This document shows, in pieces, positions 1-13,300 of a stretch of DNA of 64,000 bases. Source of the DNA: Pelecanus crispus (taxonomy: Eukaryota; Chordata; Aves; Pelecaniformes; Pelecanidae); contig NC_134644.1 of NCBI RefSeq assembly GCF_030463565.1, positions 150,499,967 to 150,563,966 of the forward strand, read 5' to 3'. A program made the position numbers and the translations under genes. Each line of letters opens with the position of its first letter. Position 1 is the stretch's first letter. The notes beneath the pieces were generated by a model that saw only the letters and a list, made by a program, of their open reading frames with translations, did not search any database and had not been told where the DNA came from.

Positions 1-1540
1 GCTTATTCCTGCTACAGGCCTAGGTGGAGAATAAAGCTGAAAATCTGCTCCCTTAAAGTAATGGGAATGTGATTTTTCTGCACTGTTATTCCCATGTAAT
101 CCACGAACCAGGATCTCTGTGCAACATCTGTGCTATCTATGCCAAAGAGCAAAATCTCCTGATCTCATTCCTCAGTCAGTGGGTCTGCAGATACAGCTGT
201 CTTGGTTACATGCTTTTTACATAAGGCTGACAAAATCACCAGTAACCTTAATTCACAAAAGCAGTGTCTTCAGACTGTAGCCCTTATCATTTGAAGCATC
301 CTTACAGAAAGCATGTGGCTCTACAATGAGATTTCTGTTAAGGCCAAGAGATCCAGATGTCATTCATAATAATTAGTATCTCCAGTATTACAGTGACACC
401 TGTGAACAAAGCAATAAGAGGTCCATAATCTTTCTGCTCCCCCACTCAATCAACAAGAACCAACCCATCCATGCATTCAATGGTGCAAGGCAAGGTAAGA
501 AAATGCTCTTTTTATTCATGTCCATGCATGCGCATCCCAGCAGCTTCCTTGCCAACATTTCAGAAAAGTGCTTCACAAGGTGACTAGTCCACTGCCTGTC
601 CTCCTCACATGGCTGCAGAGGAAGAGGCATAAAACCTGGTCTACTAGACCTGTTCGCTGCTGGCCTGACTGCCTAGCCATAGAGCACTAACAGAAGGTGA
701 GAGTGCCAATACTTGTCTGCTTCTCTCTGAGCAAATTTTTAAAATTATATCCTGGTCCCAACAATCCAGACATAAGGAAAATGTATTGCTGGTTGTGGGT
801 TAAGTGGAATACACCATGCTGGACTTTAGACAGGTACTTCTGTTTTCACCCAGAAGCACCCAGTCAGCTGCTGTCTTCGCGGAAATGATGCAGAGCTGAC
901 TCCTACATCACAACCTGTCTTGCCAACATTACTGCTAGACATCAAGCTTTCGGGGACAATCCAACAGAAGACCTTTAATATCTCCCTTGGAAACCATCCG
1001 TCTGTCTTTGTCAATATAGATCATCAGTAACCAGGTAACTTTTCTGTAAGTTTTTGCATCCATACACTGCTTCACATTTTCCTGCTATTTTTTCTGTATT
1101 TTATTTCTAACATGTGACCTTTATGATGGAATTCTGATGCTGCTTTATGCCTGTTACGTTTTCTTGTCAGAGAAACAGAGCCCCTGACCCAAACCTTCTG
1201 GGGGCTGTCACTGAGGCACAATCAGCCCCTTGGGCCAGTGCTGACACCCAGTGGTGTGAGTCAATGGAAAGGCTCTCCAGAGCACCTTCCAGCTTCAGCG
1301 GGGGGTATAGGACTTATTATGGGATGATTAGAAGGACCACAGCTGGGAAAAGGGTTGGATGAAGATTGTTTTGGAGGAACAAGCATGAGAAAAGAGAAGG
1401 ATAAGGAAATAAAAGGGACTGATTGCATGTAAACACGACTGGTCAGTAAGTTTGCTGGGCCATGCCCTGCACGTGACCAGCGCAGTCTGTTGTCTCTTCT
1501 CATTAACCTCCATCTCTATTTTCCTGGGTGAGGGGACTCT
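1..1540. other. Gene-free upstream DNA
   Basis: No exon, RNA gene or recognisable transposable element can be supported here. Open reading frames are all under about 105 codons, overlap on both strands and show no familiar domain. The composition is ordinary for unique avian intergenic DNA. Confidence 0.5.
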
Positions 1541-2060
1541 TTTCTGCATACATGAGTGTGTATGGAGGTCTAAGTGCCAGCAACTGGATTTGGACCACAA
1601 GTTATAAGGGCACATATGCCTGGGGTGCCAGCAACCCAAGTGAGTAAGGGTTCATGCATCAGTGTGTCATTGCTAACAAATAGCAAGCAGCCAGACTAGC
1701 CAGTGGCTAGAAGTGGCCTGGAAGCTGAGTATTAAAGTGGCCATAAACCTGGCTGGGTATGTGCATGTCTGTGAGTGAGACCACTGGAGGAATTGGCTAC
1801 TGGAGGCACCAGGAGATCCTGGACCACCAAGTCCTGGAGAGACCATGGGGTCTCAGGGTCAACTGGGAGACCTATCTGTGTGTGTGCGCAAGTGCACGTG
1901 TGTGTGCATGTCTCTGTGCATGAGGCAACTGGAGACAAGAGGATGCAAGGGCTAGTTGCTGAGTAGGCTCGGTGTCTGACCTTACTGGGGATCCATAGTG
2001 TGCCATAGGGGACTGTGTGTGTCTGTGAATGATGGAGTCCACAGCAACTTGGAGATTGGC
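1541..2060. repeat. Degenerate GT-rich interspersed tandem repeat
   Basis: A motif of the form TGTGTGCATGTCTGTG, then a short gap, then CAACTGGAGA or close variants, recurs at about 1553, 1758, 1903 and 2014. The spacing is irregular (roughly 205, 145 and 111 bases). Between the copies lie further related pieces such as GGCTACTGGAGGCACC and CAACTGGGAGACC. This looks like an old diverged minisatellite or a degraded repeat element. I cannot name a family. Confidence 0.4.
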
Positions 2061-3940
2061 CTTTGCTCCAAACCCTGGCCTACGCTTTGTCTTGTCCCTT
2101 GCTGTGTATAAAGCATCATCTGTGTAAGTAAACTGAAAAGCACCAGAAACTGTTCCTAGGCACTGAACTCAATCACAGTAACTGTAAGGTTGTAAGAACA
2201 ACCCTTGTCATGCCTTGAGTCTGTGCCAACAAACACTCCTAAACAGTTTGAAGGCATGATTTGAGATGCAGCTCAAGTTCGGGTTTGCACAGAATCATCC
2301 TTTTTTGGAAGCTAAGCGAACTTAAGGCCCCTCCTGTGCCAGTTAGCATCAGTGCCAGAGATTCAGCCTGCACACATTTAATTTACTGACTGAGCTGTAG
2401 GCACAGAACCCTTCCCTGGGTCCGCACCCTCCACTTGGTCACTGAGCATGGTCCCCCCGCAGCAAAAAATTCCAGATATCAGCCTGCCTGGACTATGGTC
2501 ACTGGCCCTGCTTCCTACCCAGCTCTCTGCTGGATCAAACATTAGGTCGTACCACCCACCCCCATGCTCAGCATTGGCCCATACCTTTGCTCACATTGCC
2601 CTTTCTGAATCCCTCCATTAATTCCACTGGTCTAGAAGTTCAAGATTTTGTCTGTACTACCTATCAGTTTTTCTTACTTGAGATTCATAAACATCCATGT
2701 ACCATGCTCACCTTGAAAGCCCTGTTTGCAAATCCTCTGTTCCAAAGCCTACTCACCAAACACTTGCAGAGGGTATCCCACTAATGGGCTGAGACTACCA
2801 CTGATCAGGTTGACCAGGATTGTTTTATTGTTTCTTCGTGCCTAAAGGCTTGAACTCTGCCCCTAAGATAAGAGGCAAGAAGAAACTGGCAAGACAGAGA
2901 GGTATATTTCTTCTGAAAAGAAAAGATTTTTTTTCTTACATTTTCTCAGCACTGATGGATTTCAGAGAAATGAACAGAAATGCCTAACAGTGGAATGGAA
3001 ACCCCACGCAGCGTTTCTCCTCATAACCTCATCAGGTCTCAGTGATGTTAATCCCCATGTGTGTATCTTTCCTGCAAGATCTTAGTGACTCCCCTCAGTG
3101 CCTCCTCTGCACCAACCTGTACGGCTGAGCCACGGAAACAGCATGTTGTGGAGTGCCAATGATAAGTGATGGGGTACAGGAGCTCCTGTTACCTGATCCT
3201 GCCTTCGGAGAGCAGGTTGCTGCCGTCATATTACAGGTCCTACTGCAATGTGGGAGAGATGTTGGCTCTGCTGGAGATGACATTTTAACCACGTCAATCT
3301 CCCTCCTGCCTCCACCCTCCTAGATCAGTCAGAATTTGTTTCTCAGAATTTGTCGATGGCAATCTCTTTCCTCTTGCTACACATATGAGACCTTCCTAAG
3401 CAGATGGATAAAGTACTTGCTGGTAGGAGCCAGCATGGAATAACAACCAGCTGGCTATCATGACCCATATTTTACATTGTTTAGGTACTGGATTAATAAA
3501 TATGATGGGATTAATACATTCAATAAGCAGTGAATAACAAAGGGAGATTTCATTGCTGGTGCAAAAGGGAGCACATCCCCCATCACCAATGACGGTGCGT
3601 TTGCTTAGTGCCAGCATGGAAGCCATCCCAGAGAGTCAATAAAGGCTAAATCTTGCCAAACAAATATAATCATTCCTTTCTTATTGATCTGGAAAACCAG
3701 CAGAAGAAGGGAATGAAGAAGCAGCCTATGGCCAGTCCTGAGAAAAGCCTCACTACAAAACATGACTTGAAAAATGAATGCAAGTTGGCTGGGAAATGAG
3801 CACTGTCACAGAGATTGAACACAGGCTGTGAGTCCATAAACAAAGAGGAACAAAAGATAAACATGAACATAAAGAGCCGATGGGAGAATATCTGGGGCAT
3901 GGATTGGGTGTGGGGAGGGGAGGAAAAGAGGGCTAGAAAT
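2061..3940. other. Gene-free upstream DNA
   Basis: I see no supported gene. Short open reading frames (65-76 codons) occur on both strands without recognisable domains. Nothing marks a promoter, a CpG island or a known mobile element. Confidence 0.45.
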
Positions 3941-3949
3941 CTGCTCTAA

Positions 3950-4740
3950 GTCTGGTTTTATTTAATGTCTATTAATGATCTGGAAGGAAGCAGTAAACAC
4001 CACATTCATTCAATTTATATTTGATGTAACGACCTCTATGAATTAGAGAGGTGTTGTGTAAACCAATGGGGACAGACACAAAACATAAAGAAACCTAGAC
4101 AGGCTGGAAATAACAAAACGACAGCCAAGTGGATGGGCACAAGGCAATAGTCTGCAGGAAGAAGCTCAACCTCAAATGCAGACATGGAGTGGAGAAATGT
4201 GCTTAAAGAAGGGAGACAGAAGGTCCTAATAACAGCGGAGACCAACAAACTGGCTGTGAGTTTGTGGAGCAGACTCATCCCAAAGGAAGCGAGAGGGTAA
4301 GTATCTGGACCTATTGATTTATGAGGAATTAAGTCAATGAGATGAGTTTGGCTGCATGACAGCCGAGCAAAGAGAGCAGAGTGTGGTCAGGCGTTAATGC
4401 TGAGACAATCTGCTGGAGGTGAGGAACTACCCTGGGGACCTCTATCTATTTGGACAGTGTAAACACCACAAAGGAGGAGGAGGACTGATTTATGGAGTGG
4501 GGAGGAACAAGGGTCAGAAACAAGCTAAAAGAAATATAGGCTGGCACAATGACAGGGTGAGCCGTATTGTCCTGTGAAACAGCTACTGCGGAGGGGTCTC
4601 ACATTTCTTCCTCTGAATCCCTTAAAACTAGATTGCATAAAAAACACATGAGAGAATGGGCTCTAGGAAACAGGCTTCATCTTGGAGAGGATGGACTGAA
4701 TGAAGATACAGGGCAATGACAGCCAGGGTGACTGCAGTCC
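3950..4740 (+). mobile_element. Probable ancient CR1-like LINE fragment
   Basis: The stretch beginning TTTAATGTCTATTAATGATC resembles the part of CR1 reverse transcriptase just upstream of the catalytic FADD motif, in the plus orientation. Weaker CR1-like pieces follow at about 4040-4560. No reading frame survives and the match is diffuse, so this would be a much older copy than the others in the window. It was assigned by eye from remembered CR1 structure and the boundaries are approximate. Confidence 0.35.
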
Positions 4741-6230
4741 AGATAAAAGAGTTTGTCAGCTAATACATCTCATCTGTTGTAAAATCCTAAGAAGAGATGA
4801 GCCTCTCTCTCCCCCAAACTGCCCTCACAGCACAGTTGTCTGGGAAGGAAAAAGAATCATAAAACCACGGGACAGCTAATGAAAACACAAAGATAAGAGA
4901 GAGGCTAAGGAACTAAAGTGAGTGACCTACCAGCAGGTACCACCTAGGAAAAAGACAGGTTCAGATCAGGGACACTTCACAGCTCAGGGGCTGCAGTATT
5001 CACTGGGAACAAGGGAGGTCTGAGCTCTCTGCCCCTTTCACCAGCTTGAATTTGAGCCCACATCTCCCAGGTCCCCAAAGAGTGTCCTAGCCACACAGCC
5101 TAGCAGAGGAAGAAGTGGTTACCAGCCCTCCCATCCATGCTTTTATTCCCCTGAAGGGTTTACTGGGTTATAGGATGAGGAATGAAAATTACATTTTCAT
5201 CATGAGGGAGGTCACAGGTTTGGCTTACAGTCCCTTCAGCGGTCAGGAGTGACTGCTCTAGAAGCAGAGTTATGGAGCAAGAGGAAGTCTTGCTTACTCA
5301 GTCTCTTCTCCAGGAGAAGGGAGGAGGCGCAGGGAATCCGAGAAACATTCAGCAGAAGAAAAGGGCAGGGTGGCAGAGTGAATTGTGAACTTCAAAGCTG
5401 ACTGCTCAGCACAATATGGATTTGGATGGCTCTGGAGGCAGGACTAGAAGCTGATGATTAAGAGGAACTTGGCTGACAGACATGCAGATGGCTCAGAAAT
5501 TTAGGTAAACTGAGGGGGAAGAGGAAAGGACAAGGGAATTTTGAGGTCTGGTTTTGGTTAGGGGTAGGTTAATCTAGCATGAATGTCTTACAGGATCATT
5601 GTTCTAAGGTGTTAAACCTCTTTTGTGCACCATGAGAATGTCCAGAAGGTACTGGAAAATTACCCTTTATTTAGATAACTCCGTTCCCCAGACAAGCAGT
5701 TATCATGCGGTAGAAAATGAGATCTCATGCTCTGGGCTGAAGGGAAGGAGGAAAGAAATCTATTGAAAATCATGTTTTCAAGCACAAGACACTGGGAACT
5801 GGCTTCCCAGCTGTCTGGAGAAGATAAGGACAAAAGTGAAAGTGAGGAGCATTTTAATATATCACTGGTGAGGGAAGCATTAAACTTGGCAACAAGCTGT
5901 ATTTCTTTACTTAGGCAATAGTAAATGTTTTTGCAAAACTACACAAGGATGGAGAGAAATTTAAAAAAAAAAACAATTATGCCTTACTGCAGACAGCTGG
6001 GAAGGCACCCGAACTCCAGATCCTCATGTGCAAGGGAGAACTCTCACCATACAGAATCATAAAAGGTATTCAAACATTAAGTATTTCTTCTTTGATTCTC
6101 CTTATTATACAGACAGCCCATGAGTGAAACAGCCATCTCCAATTTTAGTGCAAAGAATAGTTGCACAATATCTTCAATATGCAGGAGGTAAATGCCAGGC
6201 TCCTGCTTTCTACATACGGCTCCCAGAGGC
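4741..6230. other. Gene-free upstream DNA
   Basis: Purine-rich unique sequence with no supported gene. The longest open reading frame (5727-5921, 64 codons) has no recognisable domain or splice context. Confidence 0.45.
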
Positions 6231-6893
6231 ACTGAATCACACAATAGCTGAGGCTGGCAGGCACCCCTGGAGATCCTCTAGTCAATCCCCTGCTCAAAAC
6301 AGGGTCACGTTGGCCGTGATTGTGTCTAGCAGGGTTTTGAATATCTCCAGGGATTGAGACTCCACAGCCTCTCTGGGAAGCCTGTGCCACTGTTTGACCA
6401 CCCTTGCATTGAAGAAGTTTTTTTCTTACGTTTTAGCAGGATTTCCTGTGTTTCAGGTTGTGCCCATCGCCTCTGTCAGCGGGCACCACGGAGGAGAGTC
6501 TGGCCCCATCTTCTTTACACCCCCGTCCCTCAGGTATTTATACACACTGATTAGACTCCTACATGTTGAACAGCCCCAGCTCTCACTTCCTGTTCTCATA
6601 TGTCAGATGCTTGAGTCCCTCAGGCGTCTTAATGTCCCTTCGCTGGACCTGCTCCAGTATATCCATATCTCTCTTGCACTGGGGAGTCCAACACTGGACC
6701 TAGCACTCCAGACATGTCTCACCAGTGCACTAATGCACGCCCGGAGGCCGCTGGCCTTCTCTGCTGCAAGGGCACATGGCTGGCTCATGGCCAGTCTACC
6801 ATCCACCAGCACCACCAGGTCTTCTTCTGCCAAGCTGCTCTCCAGGCAGTCAACCCCCAGCCTGTGCTGTTCCAGACCATTGGTTTGGGGCAA
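6231..6893 (-). mobile_element. CR1 LINE, 5'-truncated copy
   Basis: Read on the minus strand, this is the 3' part of a CR1 non-LTR retrotransposon: the C-terminal end of the reverse transcriptase ORF followed by the 3' tail, which lies at about 6231. Recognisable reverse-complement landmarks are the stretch encoding the conserved arginine-rich [19 protein letters not shown] region, the GCCTGTGCCACTG segment and the GGCTGAGGCTGGCAGGC segment near the tail. Frames are broken. The plus-strand open reading frames here (for example 6394-6900) are antisense by-products. The subfamily is shared with the copy at 9.8 kb and is distinct from those at 46 and 61 kb. Confidence 0.85.
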
Positions 6894-9802
6894 CTTTTAA
6901 ATCTCGTTGGAAATAAAGCGATAATCTCGGTTCTGCACCCTTTATGTGTGCACTATGAGGCAGTCCCACAGATAAACATTTCCCCTCTCCTCTGAGGACT
7001 GGGAACAAAGAAGAGATTCCAGCTAGCTACTGGGAAAGACTTTTTAATGGTAAGAAAAGTAAAGTGATGGAAAATCATGCAATTGTGAAAATTCTGACAC
7101 TGGAGCTTAGGCAAGTATCTAACAGGAATATATTAGACACAGCTGATCCTGCTTTCAGGCAGAGGAGTAGATTAAATGAACTTTCAAAGCCTTTGCTATG
7201 GTTCTTTGCTAATTCACTACACAAAAATAGCAGCATCAATATATGAAAAATCTTACCCTGTTATTCCAGGTATGACACCTATCATCTTTCAGCTGTGCTG
7301 AAACACAGCTACTTATTCCCCAAAAAAGGCATTTTAAGGTCTTCTCCTCTGTGGGATCCTGATGTTCTACAAACACTGACAATTTATCTTCCCAGGGATC
7401 CTGAAGATGAGAAGGAAGTATTATCTTCTATATTTACTCATGGTCATTGAGTCAAAATTGCCAAAAGAAACCATAGACTTTGGTTTCTCATTTGAGATGC
7501 TTAAGAATGTTTTTTTTCAGCATCTAAAACATCTTCAAAGCACAGTTCCCATAATAGTGAGTATTCAGCATATCCCATATCAGATTCCAGTTGTCAGGGT
7601 TTCCAGAAAATCAGTTACCATCTGTGAAAAGTTTTGAATTAAGTGACTAGCCCAGCGTTACATAGGAATGATGTTCAGGAGAATAACAACAAAATCCATC
7701 ATAGCAACAAAATCCAATACCAGGACAACACTCAGTTTCCCAAACCACAGTACAAACCTTTCCTATCTTGAAACCTTCTGCCATCACCCTCCAAATTCCA
7801 CAGTTTCTGTAATGAAGTAACCATGAGTCATCCCACAGCAGGTCCATCCTCTGCAATGAGGAAAAAAAAAAAAGGCAAAAAACCACCAGTCTGTGGTCAT
7901 GCAATTAGAAATTGGAAGATAATGCACACAATGGACTTGAATTATGGCAACTTTAGTTCTGGCATTCTTAGCCTGGCTTGGCAATTATTATGCTCTTTTC
8001 TTACAGGTTTATTTTTTTTACTGGTTCAAGTATTTTCTTGTTTTTTTACAAAAGCAAACTGGAAAGACAAATTCCTTGTATGGAACCAGCTGATCCACAG
8101 CTGGGTAAACAGCAGAGCTGGAACTTTTGTATCCTCAGCACAGTTCAGCGGGTGTGTGGAGAGATGCTGGCAGAGCTGCTAATACTGATATGCTATTATC
8201 ATCAGATGGTTTTTGCATTTGCATATCTTCAGACATGACTCGTGCATTCCACAGGAAAACAGTGGTACATCTCCTTTTCTTGAAAAAGATACTCTTCAAA
8301 CAAATTTACATCTCACTCTGTCACTCCAGCTTCTTTCCCTCAGGTTTGGTTAATTTTAGAGGTTTACCAGCATACTGGCTATCCTCTTGATATATAAAAA
8401 TGAAGCCACATTGTTAAAAGCAGATCATCTGGCTGCATTTGTCTCCATAGATTTTAGGGACAAATAACCCACTGTGGATCTCTAACTGGATAGGAAAGCT
8501 AAGTACCTTCTTCCTGAAACTGTGCGTAGTCCCTGTGCTGATTTCTGAATCTAAAACAAGACCGAAAGCATAGATCTCCATTATGATCTTCCACGGGTTT
8601 TGTGTGCTTCCAATTACTCTGACTCCTGTAAAGTTATTTTCAGATAAGTAACACCAGCAAGTAACAGTAGTGTTATACAAATACTTTTTATCCTTTAAAT
8701 ACGACTGTTTTCCCGTGTTAAAAATTCACAAATGATCTAATACATATGTCTATACATAAAGGCCCAATTCATTTCTTCTTCTTGGCAATGTAAATCTCTT
8801 ACCTAAATCAAAGTCAACATAGAGGCACTAATAAAACCATTAGATCTGAAATACCTCTGGTTGTTTAATAACTTTAGACCAGTATACAAATGGGTCTTGG
8901 TCTTCCAGCTCTAAATATCTAGAATAACTGAAGGAGTCTAATGCATTTCCCTGCAGAAGAAAAGAAGCCAAGGCTGGAAGTATTGCATTTGGGATGTAGA
9001 AACAAGAATCACAGAATCAATCATCCAAAATAAATGATATTATTATTAACATCACTCAGAAGCTGTGTGAAAGAAGACAAGCTGAAAGGATGTGTTTAAA
9101 CATGCCAAATGTGTTTGGGATATCTCAGATGCATTTCACTGTCCTCAGATAAGAACTGATTGTTTTTCTGTTTAGGGCTAGCTAACTTACAAAGCAAGGC
9201 AGTACACTGGGCAGCCAGAAGAAAGTATCAGAGGAAAAAAGGACACATTTTTGCCTGATCATTGCTACTTACAACTCCAGTGACTTATGGCATAAATCCA
9301 TGTAACATCAGATTTTTACAATTTCTTTGATTCTAATGACTAGGCAAAATCCCTAAATGAGATAACTCTTAAGGAAGGCTTTGAGCCAAGTTCAGGGCTG
9401 ATGTAGTCCATGAAACAGCAACAATAAGCAAAGGGACCAAAATGTAATGCCATTGATCAAGCTCAGTGGTATGGCAGGAACACCAGTCCTTGAATGGTAG
9501 CAAATAAAGCACATCTAATTGGTATTTGAATCACATCCCTACTTCTTCTTACACCCTCAACTGATATTCATGCTACATACCTGCGCACACATTTACTACC
9601 ACACATGTTCTAGTGCTGTTGGTCCATTAATGGTGCTTGACCTCTAATTTATATCCACTGTTCGGCTTCTCAGCAAAAGAACATCATGTGCCTAAGCATC
9701 AAGAGGGTTAACATCTATTTGATAACACTGAAATGCTCGGCTCACCACCATCAGTTGTCAGGAAGATCTGCACTAACAAATACTTGAGATTCTTTAATTT
9801 GA
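6894..9802. other. Gene-free upstream DNA
   Basis: AT-rich unique sequence with no supported gene or RNA. The open reading frames (up to 119 codons at 7823-8182) overlap in several frames and look like chance. A short AGAATCACAGAATCAAT stretch at about 9005 could be the relic of a CR1 3' tail. Confidence 0.45.
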
Positions 9803-10312
9803 TCTGATGGAATGGTAGGATGGCTGAGGCTGGCAGGCAGCTCTGGGGAACCTCTAGTCAATCCCCTGCCCAAAGCAGGGTCAATTACACATAGTTGCCC
9901 ATGATTGTGTCCAGTCAGGTTTTGAATATCTCCAAGGATGGAGACTCCACAATGTCTCTGGGGAGCCTGTGCCAGTGATCAATCACCCGTGCACTGAAGA
10001 AGTTTTTTTCTTATGTTTTAGTGGAATTTCCTGTGCTTCAGTTTGTACCCATTGCCTCTGGTCTGGTCAGTGGGCACCACTGAGAAGAGCCTGGCTCCAT
10101 CTTCTTTGCACCCCTTTACCCAATCAGATATTTTATATACATTACTGAGATCCCCTGGAGCCTTCTCTTCTCCAGGCTGAACAGCCACAGCTCTTGCCAC
10201 TACTCCTCACATGTCAAATTCTCCAGTCTGTTAAACATCTCAATGGCCCTTCACTGAACTCGCTCTAGTTATGTCCATATCTCTTGTACTGGGGAGCCCA
10301 GACCTAGCAGAC
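9803..10312 (-). mobile_element. CR1 LINE, 5'-truncated copy
   Basis: This is a second minus-oriented CR1 3' fragment. It begins at the tail side with GGCTGAGGCTGGCAGGCAGC and runs through the same landmark order as the 6.2 kb copy, for example the CCTCTAGTCAATCCCCTGC and AAGTTTTTTTCTTATG segments. The 60-codon minus-strand frame at 10018-10200 (containing LKHRKFH) is a remnant of the CR1 reverse transcriptase C-terminus. It is shorter and somewhat more diverged than the 6.2 kb copy. Confidence 0.85.
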
Positions 10313-13300
10313 TGCACCCCTTCAGAAGAGGGAGGATTCTTATTCTGCACCTGTGTATATGGAAAATCAGCACCTTCCACACTTGGTAATGGTTTGCCTC
10401 TTCTACATGTTTATTCTTTAATTCCTTTACAGGTAGGGAGTTGGAAGTCTTTCTGAAAATCACCTGATGAGTTATATTCCCTTGGAAAAGAGAAGGCCAA
10501 AGCAATGTACCTGCATTGAAGGTAGGCATATCAGCCTCTTGTAGCTGTTCTGAAGTTAGCTTTAACAAATAGCTACAGCAGTGTGGTCATAGTGATATGG
10601 ATCTCAGCAGAGAACAGCAATTCAAGTACAGTTCTGGGAATGTATGTAAGTTGCCAACTTTTGCTGAAGTCCAGCCTGGCCTGGCTCATACTATCATTAT
10701 CCGTAAGAGCCAGAGGACAGCTATTGTAAGAATGCCTCTCTGCACAGTACTTGCATGTTAATTTGGCTATGTAAGCAATTCCCTCGTGTTTTATTCCTTC
10801 TTGGGATGACCTATACTCTTGGGACGGCTTCTGGGAAAGCCCCATGTCCTGCACAGAGAAACCTCACCACTGTTGTCCCTCCATCCTTGCCAGGTTGTGT
10901 CTCTGATACAAATCTACCCAGGTTAACACAGGAATTTAGTTAAGGGGATTGGATCTGTAGATAAGAGAAGTTTTCCTGGCTTATTTGTTTGGCTACATTG
11001 CAACAAGAATACTTATCTAAAGAGTGTTTCCTGTTACTAAAGGCATCATTGAGGAATGTTTAATTCTTAGCAGAACTGCAGTTCTTGTTCTACACAATCC
11101 AGATGATATAAATAAATAAACAAACCATGAAATGTTCAGAGAAGACAAATCACCAGTCCATCAAAATCCCTGATAAATTAGTTCAACAGACTGGACTACA
11201 GACATGTTCAATGAATCATCATCACCAAGAGTAAATAAATTCAGATTAAGCAAAACTTGATTGAATCATGCTGAAGTTTGGCACTTAACAAAATAGATCA
11301 GTCTGAAGTCTCACATTAGGAACATATAATCTCTTAAGATTTATGAGTGGTTTTGCTCACCACATATGTTTCTAGGTTACTGTTTGCTGTGCTGAGAACT
11401 GGATGCTCAGAGTGTTGCCTGCTATTACACATTTTAATCTCTGAGAAACTATCCTCCTTGCTCCCCACTTTGGGGTACAGAATGAACTTTTACAGTAGTA
11501 TACTTCCTGATTGTTTCCTCTCCCCCAGTAAAATTCTCAATTTCTCCCAGGTTGTTTTCCATTCCGTCTGATCATTCAATGCTGTTTGCTAAGACATCTG
11601 TAGCATGTTGTGATATAGCTAAAATGCAAATGGACTGGAGGCTGAACTCAGTCACTTTGGTTCAGTCACTGGAAAAAATCATCAACTTTTTAAATTCAGT
11701 GACACTATTGTCACACACTGGTCATTGTATTAATCTAGTGGTAGCTGCATATGAGGAAGAACACATGTCCATGGAAATCTTTTAAACCACAAAACAAAAC
11801 AAGAAATAACCTTCCCACATTTTATCAATAATTACATTTGTTTAATGTTTATATTACGGCAATATCCAGAGGTCACAACCAGGGTGGAGATCCAGATGTG
11901 CTGACTGTTATGGAGATGGGAAGGTAAAGTTCTTTACAAAGCAAATTTAAAAATTATAACCACTTGAAAATCTGACTTCAAGTTCTCCTCTGGTGTAGTA
12001 GCATAAACACCTCAAATATCTTTGCATTTCTTTGTGCCGTAAATATTGGCTGGGGATAGAGTTGGTATTATTAATCTTATACTAAGAGGTATAATATGCA
12101 GTACAAGTTCCAGACTAACACTGGCAGGGACTCTCAGCCTTGGATGGCAATCATACTTCACAGAATGCTTAAAACAACAAACCAGGATTTACCAGCCAGC
12201 ATTATGGATTGAGGGTCAACATTGTCAAAAGTTGATATTTATAACCTGAGTTTTATAACACAGGCAACAAAGCCTCTTGTCTTTATCCAAGCAACTGGGT
12301 GTATTTTCATCTGGAAATACTGATCTTCCCCCATGCCCCTCATTACCATGTTTTGCTGAAGGAATTGATACAATCTTTGGAGGGCCTGAACAGCTACGTC
12401 CCAAACAGTTACAATTAGAGTTAAGGCTGAATTTTAATAACGCTCAGTGCAAGTCAAAGTATGCTCAACATAAATAGCCTCTACAGTTATAGAAACAAAG
12501 AAACGAAAAGACTCATAAAAGATTAATTTTGTACCAAAGTCCTGTCCTAAAGGCTAAGAAGTGTTGGTGGTTACCATATAAGCAGTGCCTACGCGCATAC
12601 ACGTAGATGCACACACAAAAATAATATTTATCATGTTATGACATGGCTCTGAAATAAGCCTTTCATGGTTTCTTGTGAAATACAAAAGTAATATTCACTG
12701 AAGCAAACATGCCCTCGGAGAACCTGATGCTCCAGCCCATCTGTAGGGCAGACAGGACTGCTTTACAGGGCAGCTTCTTCTGCTGGCTGCAGGACATTGC
12801 TTAGTCAGACGTTGTCTGTCTATTGATGTGGTCCTTGTGATGCTAGGTTAAGCCTTTAAATTAACCCCAACAATACTGAGAACACAGACCAGAGTTGCAC
12901 TGCCATTTTCCCCACGGCTACACCTGGGAGAAGGCTGGCTGACGTACATCTTAGCACACATTTTGTCCTAGGAACTGCAGAGAAACAATCTGCATAGTAT
13001 GCATCTGTGTCAAGCTCTCTCCGGAAAATATGGCACAAGGTGGACACCCAAAAGAAAGCATAGCTAGTGTGTGCACTTGGCAGGGGGCACCGGGAAACGA
13101 GAACGGGAGAACAAGGGGCAGTGGAGCAGATCAGAAGGGAAGAAGAACCCATGTGCCAGTGGCACAAGCACTGCTGCATCTCAAAGAGCTCTTATTTCCA
13201 GACACAGCAGCAATACATCTGCTCTACTTGTGGCAAATTGTGTGAGTCACAAATAGGATTTCACAGCCAGCAGCAAACTTGTGAGCCATAAGACCCACTC

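Noticed and set aside
6394-6900. 168-codon plus-strand open frame
   Set aside because: It is the antisense strand of a CR1 LINE fragment.
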